From the NCBI GenBank assembly GCA_938004025.1, contig CALKXC010000028.1, positions 1 to 5,756 on the forward strand: DNA of 5,756 nt, given 5' to 3'. This document shows, in pieces, positions 1-5,756 of this stretch. The DNA comes from an uncultured Leucothrix sp. (lineage in GTDB: Bacteria; Pseudomonadota; Gammaproteobacteria; Thiotrichales; Thiotrichaceae). Made by a program: the position numbers and the translations under genes. Every line of letters begins with the position of its first letter. Position 1 is the stretch's first letter. Below the pieces are notes generated by a model, which did not search any database, was not told the DNA's origin, and saw only the letters and a list, made by a program, of their open reading frames with translations.

Positions 1-2108
1 AGTTCTATTGATTGTTGTTGATTCATCCAAGGTACTTTTTGATATGGAATGACCTCATTGTTTCCACAGTTGCTTCCGCAATAGTAGGTCGAGTCGGTAT
101 TTAAAATTTCTTTATAATCGGAAGCAACGGGTACACCGATACGATAGTTCTCGCGAGGAACCGGGGTAAAGTTAAATAAGCCGATGATGTGATTGCCATC
201 ACGGTCTTTACGTAACACGGCCAGCACCGATTGATCCGAATCATTACAGTCAATCCAACTAAACCCTTCATGCGAAAAGTCTAGATCATGGAGCGCCGTT
301 TCTTTTCGATACAGGCCATTTAGATCGGCAATGAGTGAGCTTATCGCTTTGCGGTCAGTATCTTCACCAGCCTGCCAGTTAAGCTGCGTCATCTCATTCC
401 ATTCTTCAGGCTGAGCTATTTCGCCGCCCATAAACAATAGCTTTTTACCGGGGTGTGCATAATGCCACGCATAAAACAGCCGTAAATTTGCCAGTTTTTG
501 CCAGCGGTCACCGGGCATTTTTTCAAACAAGCTGCGCTTGCCATGCACCACTTCATCGTGAGAAAGCGGCAATACAAAATTCTCACTGTATGAATAGATT
601 TGACTAAAGGTCAGCTTGTTATGGTGGTACTTACGATGAACAGGGTCTTGTTCGATATAATCAAGATTGTCATTCATCCAACCCATATTCCACTTCATGG
701 AGAAGCCAAGGCCACCCATTTCGGGTGGCTTAGTCACCATGGGCCAAGTGGTTGACTCTTCTGCCATGGTAACAACGCCCGGAAGTGAGGTATGAACAAT
801 ACGGTTCATATCTTGAAGGAAGCTGACCGCTTCTAGGTTTTCTCTTCCCCCCATTTCATTGGGTAGCCATTCGCCTGCATCTCGCGCGTAATCGAGATAA
901 AGCATTGAAGCCACAGCATCAACCCGTAGGCCATCGATATGAAACTCTTCAATCCAGTAAAGTGCATTCGCTAATAAAAAATTACGAACTTCATTGAGCC
1001 CGTAGTTAAAAATGAGGGTACCCCATTCTTTATGTTCGCCTTTACGACTATCTTCATGTTCGTATAAGGCATTACCGTTAAACCTAGCCAGTGCAAAACT
1101 ATCTTTAGGGAAGTGAGCGGGAACCCAATCTAAAATCACGCCAATATTGTTTTGATGGCAACGATCAATAAACGCTTTGAATTGATCGGGTGACCCGTAA
1201 CGAGCACTCGGCGCATAAAAACCAGTGACCTGATAACCCCATGATTGATCGAGAGGATGCTCAGTAATCGGCATTAATTCGATATGGGTATAACCAAGAT
1301 TCTTAATATAAGGAATTAAGCGGTCACCTAGGTTTTGCCAGTTGTAGAAAAGTTCTTCACCTGGCCGCTGCCAAGAACCAGCATGCAGCTCATAAATACT
1401 AATCGGTTGATGTTGCCAGTCAAATTCTGCTCTAGCATCAAGCCACTTAGCGTCTTCCCATTCATAGCTTTCATCACTAACAATCTGAGAGGCAGTTTCT
1501 GGGCGCATCGCCATCTGCCGTGCATAAGGGTCAGTTTTTAGCAGTAATTGTTGGTCTTGGGTTAATAATTCAAATTTATAATAATCGCCTGCTCTTAAGC
1601 CTGGGATAAATAACTCCCACACACCTGAGCCACCCGAAGCTCGCATAGGGTGTCTAAAGCCGTTCCAACCATTAAAGTCACCAACGACGCTGACGCGTTT
1701 GAGGTTTGGAGCCCATAGGACGAACAAACAGCCCTCGATGCCATCAACTGTCTTTTGGTGTGCCCCCATAAGCTTGTAAGCGTGATGATGCCTTCCTTCA
1801 TTGAATAAATGAAGGTCTAGCTCGCCAACTTGAGGCAAAAAGGAGTAGGGTGATTTAACTTCAAGCCACTCTTTGCTGCCTTTCTCTTGCCATTTTAGTG
1901 AGTAATGATGGCCAATGTCGAAGGAGTCACTCAGGGTGATCTCAAAAAAGTCGGTACCCTCAACGCGAGGCATTTCTGTTTTACCGTCAAACATTACTTG
2001 TTCCGCGTGTGGTAAAAACTCTCGAACAAATGCCGTTCCATCCTTTGCTGTTTGATAACCCAATACTAAAAACGGGTCATAAAAAGCCCCTTGTTGTAGT
2101 GCTGTCAT
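1..2108 (-). CDS. glgB: 1,4-alpha-glucan (glycogen) branching enzyme, 3' end cut by the window
   Basis: GlgB (GH13) cuts alpha-1,4 glucan chains and rejoins them through alpha-1,6 bonds, creating glycogen branches in the cytoplasm. The frame is open for 702 codons to the window edge. By alignment with E. coli GlgB (728 aa, from memory) only about 15 C-terminal residues are missing. The order is an N1 domain (about 1-105, starting near DPFLVLG), a CBM48-like N2 domain (about 118-210, WAPN at 132 and a following FNGW), the catalytic barrel (about 235-600) and a C-terminal beta domain. Visible catalytic motifs are DWVPAHFP from Asp327, GLRVDAV with nucleophile Asp397, MAEES with acid/base Glu450, and LSHDEVVHG with Asp518. 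The spacings 53 and 121 equal those of E. coli D405/E458/D526. The ATG at 2108 lies 8 nt after the malQ stop and has no well-placed ribosome site. A TTG at 2120, overlapping that stop, is better spaced and would add four residues. CxxxC at 677-681 is unusual. Confidence 0.97.
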   Translation of the reverse strand, partial: MTALQQGAFYDPFLVLGYQTAKDGTAFVREFLPHAEQVMFDGKTEMPRVEGTDFFEITLSDSFDIGHHYSLKWQEKGSKEWLEVKSPYSFLPQVGELDLHLFNEGRHHHAYKLMGAHQKTVDGIEGCLFVLWAPNLKRVSVVGDFNGWNGFRHPMRASGGSGVWELFIPGLRAGDYYKFELLTQDQQLLLKTDPYARQMAMRPETASQIVSDESYEWEDAKWLDARAEFDWQHQPISIYELHAGSWQRPGEELFYNWQNLGDRLIPYIKNLGYTHIELMPITEHPLDQSWGYQVTGFYAPSARYGSPDQFKAFIDRCHQNNIGVILDWVPAHFPKDSFALARFNGNALYEHEDSRKGEHKEWGTLIFNYGLNEVRNFLLANALYWIEEFHIDGLRVDAVASMLYLDYARDAGEWLPNEMGGRENLEAVSFLQDMNRIVHTSLPGVVTMAEESTTWPMVTKPPEMGGLGFSMKWNMGWMNDNLDYIEQDPVHRKYHHNKLTFSQIYSYSENFVLPLSHDEVVHGKRSLFEKMPGDRWQKLANLRLFYAWHYAHPGKKLLFMGGEIAQPEEWNEMTQLNWQAGEDTDRKAISSLIADLNGLYRKETALHDLDFSHEGFSWIDCNDSDQSVLAVLRKDRDGNHIIGLFNFTPVPRENYRIGVPVASDYKEILNTDSTYYCGSNCGNNEVIPYQKVPWMNQQQSIE

Positions 2109-2116
2109 TGCTGGGT

Positions 2117-3484
2117 TCAAATCGATTTTTCTCCCTGTCGTTGATTGGCGGTGATCATTGCTGAGATATCAGCACCCAAGTTGTCTGGTAGTTCCGTCCA
2201 TTCAAAGCGCCACTCCCAGTTACCATCCGCTATACCGGGTGTATTCATGCGGCTATGAGTGTCAAGCTTGAGAAAGTCTTGTAGCGGTATGATTGCAAGC
2301 GATGCTTCCGTTTTTAAAGCCTCATTTATGAGTGCCGTGTTGATATCGACGGCTGTATCTTGCTGAAGTCTTTCGTAAACAAATTGTTGCTCGTGCGCTT
2401 CGAGCGAGTTGTACCAGCCCAAGGTTGTATCATTGTCATGCGTGCCAGTATAAACAATTCGGTTTTCTCGAATATTTTCTGGTTTATGCGGGTTATCTTC
2501 AAAACCGTCAAAAGAGAACTGTAAAACAGACATGCCTGGAAGTGCGAACTGCTCACGCAGTTGCGTCACTTCAGGAGTAATAACTCCTAGATCTTCCGCA
2601 ACAATGGCTGCGTCGCCAATTTGCGCTTTTATTGCTGTTAGCAACTCCGCACCGGGAACCTCTTGCCAGTAACCGTCCACCGCAGTGGGGCAGTTCACAT
2701 CAATCATCCAGACTGCCTGTAGGCCACGGAAATGATCAATCCTAACAATGTCATAGAGATGAAAGTGGTGCTTCATGCGCTGCAACCACCATTCAAATCC
2801 TGTTTGTGCTAAGTGCTCCCAATTATAATGAGGGTTACCCCAGCGTTGACCTGTTTCTGAGAAATAGTCAGGTGGAACACCAGCAACAACGTCAGGTTGT
2901 CCTTCATTGTTTAATAAAAAACACTGCCGGTTAGCCCAGACATCAGCACTGTCATGTGCCACAAAAATAGGCATGTCACCAAAAATTGAAATGTTTCGCT
3001 GCTTGGCTTGTGCTTTGATGAATTGCCAACGAGTATCCAATTGATACTGTTGCTCGCAGATAGCGTTAATCTCAGCTTGATTTTGCGCTCGCAAGCTATC
3101 CATTGCCGCTTGCTCGCGAAACTTAAATTCGGCTGGCCAATCATACCACGCTACATTGTGATGCTGCTGCTTGAGAATGCAGTATTCAGCGTAGTCTGGC
3201 AACCAATAAGCCTGTTGGTTTTTCCAGTTCTCGAAGTCTGTTTGATCAATGATAGGCGCCTGATGTGTGTCTAAAAGCGCCGGGTTCATAGCAAAGGCAG
3301 AGTAGCAAAGATAAGGGGATAGGTTTTGTTGAGGTACTCCTAGAGGGAGTACTTGCCATACTTTAAGCTTAGCCGAATGCATGAAGTCAAGCCAGTTTAT
3401 GGCGTCATTATCGATTTTACCCGAAGGCAAAGAAGTTGGGTGCAACAATACGCCGGCTCGGCGTTCCAATAAAGAATTGTTCAA
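2117..3484 (-). CDS. malQ: 4-alpha-glucanotransferase (amylomaltase)
   Basis: MalQ (GH77) transfers alpha-1,4-glucan segments between maltodextrins, producing longer chains and free glucose in the cytoplasm. The 455-residue product opens with the family motif GVLLHPTSLPS (11-21), followed by WQVLPLG (43-49) and SPYLCYSAFAMNP. It then shows GDMPIFVAHDSADVWAN (169-185), VAGVPPDYFSETGQRWGNP (200-218), DIVRIDHFRG with nucleophile Asp250, VAEDLG with acid/base Glu297, and YTGTHDNDT with Asp350. All catalytic positions are intact. It is shorter than the roughly 500 residues usual for the family, partly because the glycine-rich segment after LPS is reduced. The start is TTG: an in-frame TAA lies 15 nt upstream, no ATG or GTG lies between, and GGAG sits 8 nt before the TTG. 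The next Met (35) would remove conserved motifs. It follows glk by 34 nt and touches or overlaps glgB. With Glk it would turn maltodextrins into glucose-6-phosphate. Confidence 0.97.
   Translation of the reverse strand: MNNSLLERRAGVLLHPTSLPSGKIDNDAINWLDFMHSAKLKVWQVLPLGVPQQNLSPYLCYSAFAMNPALLDTHQAPIIDQTDFENWKNQQAYWLPDYAEYCILKQQHHNVAWYDWPAEFKFREQAAMDSLRAQNQAEINAICEQQYQLDTRWQFIKAQAKQRNISIFGDMPIFVAHDSADVWANRQCFLLNNEGQPDVVAGVPPDYFSETGQRWGNPHYNWEHLAQTGFEWWLQRMKHHFHLYDIVRIDHFRGLQAVWMIDVNCPTAVDGYWQEVPGAELLTAIKAQIGDAAIVAEDLGVITPEVTQLREQFALPGMSVLQFSFDGFEDNPHKPENIRENRIVYTGTHDNDTTLGWYNSLEAHEQQFVYERLQQDTAVDINTALINEALKTEASLAIIPLQDFLKLDTHSRMNTPGIADGNWEWRFEWTELPDNLGADISAMITANQRQGEKSI
2131..2135 (-). promoter_or_regulatory. 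candidate glgB ribosome binding site inside the malQ 3' end
   Basis: The minus strand reads GGGAG within the codons for the MalQ tail residues Gly-Glu. It lies 10 nt before a TTG at 2120-2118 and 22 nt before the ATG at 2108-2106. The spacing suits the TTG, which overlaps the malQ stop as TTGA, and is too long for the ATG. This suggests translational coupling of malQ and glgB, but the choice of start remains open. Confidence 0.45.
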
Positions 3485-3492
3485 TCGAGCGA

Positions 3493-3497
3493 CTCCA
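3493..3497 (-). promoter_or_regulatory. ribosome binding site that decides the malQ TTG start
   Basis: The minus strand reads TGGAG, ending 8 nt before TTG at 3484. An in-frame TAA (3502-3500) lies just upstream and no ATG or GTG lies between it and the TTG. The site therefore fixes TTG as the initiation codon. Inferred from position and sequence only. Confidence 0.7.
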
Positions 3498-3518
3498 CTT
3501 TACATCCTTATTTAATGA

Positions 3519-4502
3519 TTAGATATGATGGGTAGCAGTCTCGATAGCGCCTTGAAGGTTAATATCAGATTCTGTTACCAAGTATATGGGTGTTTGTTGA
3601 ACAATTTTACTCATGCGGCCTTTCTTAAGGCAGGCATTTAGAAAATGTTCAGACTGCATCCAGTATTGTAATTCAGTTGCTACTTGTCCGCCTATGTATA
3701 TTCCACCCATAGGTTGATACAATAATGCTAAATTCCCAACATATGCCCCATATGTGGTCACAAACAGCTTAATTGCTTGTTCTGCTGCTTGATCAGTTTC
3801 TGCCGCTTTTACGATTTGTGTGACAGTAGGGTTTACTTCAGTTTGCCCCGTAAAAGTTGAGTCACCTTGTTTTACTTTTTGCTGGCAGTAACGGTACAGC
3901 TCCTGAAGGCCTTCGTTAGACAGGATACGCTCATAAGATACATGGTTAAAGCGTTTCATCAAATATTCCAGTAAGTCGATTTGCTCCTTATCAATAGGTG
4001 CAAAGTTGACCATGCCTCCCTCACTATTATTTTTATTAAAGGCATTTTGGCTGTGATCCATCCATGCTAAACCCAAGCCATGTCCCGCACCTGTCACCAC
4101 ACGGATGCCGCGTTCATGGTTAGCTCCTTCATTTAATAGCACCATGCCTTTTTCAGAAGCCGCATCAATCCCGCGGGCAGCTGAATCAAAGTCACTAATT
4201 AATGAAACATCTTGAATATAAAACTGCTCGCCAAGTTGTTTAGCATCAAATACCCAATCCAGTCGGCTTAATGTTGAAACATTGCTTTCAACAGGGGCCG
4301 CAATTGAAAGGCAGAATCTTTCGATAAGTGCCGATTTTGCATCTGCATCACTTAAGAATTGCGTGACGAGTTGGTAAGGACCTGAAAATGAAGCAGGCTC
4401 ATATTTTTTGCTAAAGAGGGGCTCTCTGTGTCCGTTGATAGAAATTTTAAGCAAAACTAGTTCTGCACGGTCAGCGCTGACATCAGCTGCTAGGATTTTC
4501 AT
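3519..4502 (-). CDS. glk: glucokinase-family protein (E. coli Glk type) with altered active-site motifs
   Basis: The family phosphorylates glucose with ATP to glucose-6-phosphate in the cytoplasm. The 327-residue protein aligns along its whole length with E. coli Glk (321 aa, recalled). Shared landmarks are SDFDSAARG (103-111), GAGHGLG (138-144), EGGMVNFAP (161-169), HVSYERILSNEGL (187-199), GNLAL (256-260) and GGIYIGG (266-272). Relative to E. coli, catalytic Asp100 is kept as Asp104, and Glu157 and Glu187 are kept as Glu161 and Glu191. Asn99 is Ser103 and His160 is Met164. The N-terminal phosphate loop DVGGTN reads DVSADR (7-12). Placement between pgl and malQ supports a role in glucose use, but the substitutions make ordinary glucokinase activity uncertain. 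A different sugar, weak activity or a regulatory role are alternatives. The ATG start has only a weak AAGAG, 10 nt upstream in an AT-rich leader. Family membership is firm; function is not. Confidence 0.85.
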   Translation of the reverse strand: MKILAADVSADRAELVLLKISINGHREPLFSKKYEPASFSGPYQLVTQFLSDADAKSALIERFCLSIAAPVESNVSTLSRLDWVFDAKQLGEQFYIQDVSLISDFDSAARGIDAASEKGMVLLNEGANHERGIRVVTGAGHGLGLAWMDHSQNAFNKNNSEGGMVNFAPIDKEQIDLLEYLMKRFNHVSYERILSNEGLQELYRYCQQKVKQGDSTFTGQTEVNPTVTQIVKAAETDQAAEQAIKLFVTTYGAYVGNLALLYQPMGGIYIGGQVATELQYWMQSEHFLNACLKKGRMSKIVQQTPIYLVTESDINLQGAIETATHHI

Positions 4503-4619
4503 ATTATTATTACTCTTAGCTTTTTTTATAATTTAGAGTTTTATTATTGGTACTACAGTTTCTTAATGCTTTAGGAGTTGACGGGCTTGAGCCACCCGTC
4601 AAAGCATAGTTTTGTAACG
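4503..4619 (-). promoter_or_regulatory. pgl-glk intergenic spacer and AT-rich glk leader
   Basis: This 117-nt gap holds the interrupted hairpin nearest pgl, then an AT-rich leader directly before glk. A weak promoter-like pair can be drawn on the minus strand: TTAAGA, 17 nt, TAAAAC, each matching the sigma-70 consensus at four of six positions. The match is poor and could be chance in AT-rich DNA. The gap is longer than the other metabolic-gene junctions here, which is the main reason to suspect a separate or modulated start of glk expression. Confidence 0.25.
4566..4607 (-). other. interrupted long hairpin in the pgl-glk spacer
   Basis: On the transcribed strand ATGCTTT (4607-4601) pairs perfectly with AAAGCAT (4572-4566). 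Inside it GACGGG (4600-4595) pairs with CCCGTC (4585-4580) around a 9-nt loop. A 7-nt bulge, AACTCCT (4579-4573), separates the two 3' arms. An alternative inner fold pairs GGC with GCC around UCAA. No U-tract follows on the minus strand, so this is not a standard intrinsic terminator for pgl. It may slow exonucleases, be cut to uncouple pgl from glk, or regulate glk; these roles are inference. Confidence 0.5.
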
Positions 4620-5336
4620 TTACGTATTTCCAAGCCAGGCAGTATGATCACAATAAACAGCTGCTTTCTTCTTCGAAGTGATGCTATTTACAGGCATTGA
4701 AACGCCGCTAATCCAATCGATAACACGCTCGTGTTTCGACTGACCTGTGATGAAAATCAATAAAAAATCATTGTTGCTTAGGCAGGCTGAACTTAAGCTG
4801 ACTCGTTCAGCTGGGGCCTTTGGGGCATTTGAAACCGCATGAACGGTCTCTTCAAGATTATGCACGTGGCCCGGGAATAAACTTGCAGTATGACCATCTT
4901 CACCCATACCTAAAAGCACCATGTCAAAACGCTCGACATTGCTTAGCAACTCACTGTAAGCATTTGCAGCTTCCTGTGCGCCTAGTTCGGATTGCATAAA
5001 GTGAACTTGTGACTGAGGGATAGAAACTTTGTTTAAAAAGCAGTCTTGTGCCATTACGCTATTACGTTCGGGGTCCGTCGCAGGTAAACAACGCTCATCA
5101 CCTAAGTAGATATGCCAATTTTCCCAAGTGCTGCTCGACTCTGCGAGTTGTTGGTAGACATGTTTTGGCGTTGTACCACCTGCAAGCACAATATGAAACG
5201 CACCTTTGGCAGAAATGGCAGCTTCGGCAGTATTTAATATGTCTTGTGTGGCTTGCTCAGCTAGCTCTGTAGCATTAGGAAATAACTGCCATGCTGGTGT
5301 GATGGTATCTTGCACTTCTGCGTTAGGTAAGGTCAT
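4620..5336 (-). CDS. pgl: 6-phosphogluconolactonase
   Basis: The enzyme (DevB/Pgl family) hydrolyses 6-phosphogluconolactone to 6-phosphogluconate, the step after glucose-6-phosphate dehydrogenase in the oxidative pentose-phosphate and Entner-Doudoroff pathways, in the cytoplasm. At 238 residues it has the normal family length. Family motifs appear in order: LAGGTTPKHVYQ (51-62), WHIYLGDERCLP (74-85) followed by DPERNS, the core GMGEDGHTASLFPGH (143-157) with probable active-site His149, and PKAPAERVSLS (172-182). No signal peptide or membrane segment is visible. The ATG at 5336 has a weak AGAAG 7 nt upstream. An Ala/Glu-rich helix (about 22-43) precedes the substrate-binding loop. The gene often sits next to zwf; here zwf is not the immediate upstream neighbour, and glk follows after 117 nt. 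The identification is clear and I see no key residue missing. Confidence 0.96.
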   Translation of the reverse strand: MTLPNAEVQDTITPAWQLFPNATELAEQATQDILNTAEAAISAKGAFHIVLAGGTTPKHVYQQLAESSSTWENWHIYLGDERCLPATDPERNSVMAQDCFLNKVSIPQSQVHFMQSELGAQEAANAYSELLSNVERFDMVLLGMGEDGHTASLFPGHVHNLEETVHAVSNAPKAPAERVSLSSACLSNNDFLLIFITGQSKHERVIDWISGVSMPVNSITSKKKAAVYCDHTAWLGNT

Positions 5337-5408
5337 GAATCAACTTCTGATAATTAGTGAAGTGTTAATTTTCTCATTTGTACAAAACGATAGCTAGTTT
5401 GCCTATTG
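5337..5408 (-). promoter_or_regulatory. DUF1566-pgl intergenic region, possible pgl promoter or operator
   Basis: This 72-nt AT-rich gap separates two genes with no functional link, so a pgl promoter is expected here or upstream. I find no good sigma-70 pair. The clearest element is a perfect 10-bp palindrome TTTGTACAAA at 5377-5386, about 40 nt before the pgl start, which might be an operator. I see no HexR-type site (TGTAAT...ATTACA), although that regulator controls pgl in some gammaproteobacteria. No terminator-like stem with a U-run follows the DUF1566 gene. Confidence 0.25.
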
Positions 5409-5756
5409 TTAATCTGGAGAAATATTACCTCTAACTAGCCTAACCATGATTGTATCGTTTCTTTCTGAGTTGGCAAAAATTCTGTCATCTGAGAAAACAG
5501 TGGCAACAATGCCATTGCTGTTCACCGTGCTTGTCCAGTATAGGAAGGGTTGATGAAAAGGAAAAAACCGAGTATCGATTAATGGTTTGATATTACGTAG
5601 CTTACGGTCAGGATCAACTAGGGTTAGCAGCTCGTTAGCAGTTGGTAGCCGCCAATCGCTAAAACCACAGTAGTTACTTTGATTCACACGCTCAGCATAG
5701 CTACTCGTGTTACAAAATGAAGTGGAATCATCGGGATTAAATCCGAAGCATGTGCT
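5409..5756 (-). CDS. DUF1566 (Lcl_C) domain protein, 5' end outside the window
   Basis: The frame is open from the right window edge to a TAA at 5411-5409, giving 115 C-terminal residues. It carries the DUF1566/Lcl_C signature: YCGFSDWRLPTANELLTLVD, then LIDTRFFP, LYWTSTV, a VFSDDR segment and a closing VRLVRG. Proteins with this domain are often secreted or surface-anchored, and their biochemical role is poorly defined, so no function is assigned. Three Cys codons lie in the visible part (TCFGF and SFCNT near the edge, and NYCGF), which would suit an exported protein. An in-frame GTG at 5687 codes an internal Val and should not be taken as the start, because coding similarity (CNTSSYAERV) continues upstream of it. 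It is 72 nt upstream of pgl on the same strand and has no evident metabolic link to it. I see no convincing terminator between them. Confidence 0.8.
   Translation of the reverse strand, partial: STCFGFNPDDSTSFCNTSSYAERVNQSNYCGFSDWRLPTANELLTLVDPDRKLRNIKPLIDTRFFPFHQPFLYWTSTVNSNGIVATVFSDDRIFANSERNDTIMVRLVRGNISPD

Noticed and set aside
1335..1541. Short open frames on the plus strand and in other minus-strand frames (also near 1595-1801, 2326-2556, 2911-3274 and 5048-5397)
   Set aside because: They lie inside glgB, malQ or pgl, show no recognisable motif, and are expected by chance opposite long genes.
4574..4602. TTGACG on the minus strand (within the hairpin) as a promoter -35 box for glk
   Set aside because: At 16-18 nt downstream the candidates are CAACTC, AACTCC and ACTCCT, none resembling TATAAT.
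4566..4613. The spacer hairpin as an intrinsic terminator on either strand
   Set aside because: On the minus strand the helix is followed by TTAAGAAACTG with no U-run. On the plus strand only four T follow, after AG, and no plus-strand gene ends there.
5337..5408. A HexR-type operator upstream of pgl
   Set aside because: No TGTAAT...ATTACA-like symmetric site is present. The nearest string, TGTACAAATGAG...TTAACA, does not match.
5409..5687. GTG at 5687 as the true start of a 92-residue DUF1566 gene
   Set aside because: The same frame stays open to the window edge, with composition and Cys pattern typical of the domain's upstream part, so the GTG codes an internal Val.
1..5756. Mobile elements, CRISPR arrays, tRNA/rRNA genes or defence genes
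   Set aside because: No terminal repeats, spaced direct repeats, transposase motifs or stable RNA signatures were seen. All long frames are explained by metabolic genes and one DUF1566 gene.

Overview
The window is a bacterial chromosomal segment in which every supportable gene lies on the minus strand, so transcription runs from right to left. The composition looks moderately AT-rich (estimated by eye). The long-form GlgB and the E. coli-type (non-ROK) Glk align closely with gammaproteobacterial proteins. A gammaproteobacterium, perhaps marine, is my best guess, but the sequence alone does not fix the genus.

Layout in transcription order: (1) the 3' part of a gene for a DUF1566/Lcl_C-domain protein (5756-5409), whose 5' end is outside the window; (2) pgl, 6-phosphogluconolactonase (5336-4620); (3) a glucokinase-family gene, glk (4502-3519); (4) malQ, 4-alpha-glucanotransferase (3484-2117, TTG start); (5) glgB, glycogen branching enzyme (from 2108, or from a TTG at 2120), which leaves the window about 15 codons before its expected end. 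The gaps are 72, 117 and 34 nt, and then a junction of either 8 nt or a 4-nt overlap. No intergenic stretch reaches 300 bases. glk-malQ-glgB looks like one transcription unit. pgl is probably part of it, or is joined through a structured 117-nt spacer.

The four metabolic genes fit one theme, storage-glucan metabolism feeding glucose-6-phosphate catabolism. GlgB builds branches on glycogen. MalQ rearranges short maltodextrins and releases glucose. A glucokinase would phosphorylate that glucose. Pgl opens the lactone made by glucose-6-phosphate dehydrogenase in the oxidative pentose-phosphate and Entner-Doudoroff routes. The DUF1566 gene appears functionally unrelated.

I see no mobile element, CRISPR array, tRNA, rRNA or defence system, and no strong case for a wholly new system. 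The best lead is the glucokinase-like protein. It aligns with E. coli Glk at a constant offset and keeps the catalytic Asp, but it has lost the GGTN phosphate loop and two glucose-contacting residues. It may be a changed-specificity kinase or a non-catalytic sugar sensor. Secondary points are an interrupted long helix in the pgl-glk spacer, two adjacent genes with apparent TTG starts, and a CxxxC pair in GlgB.
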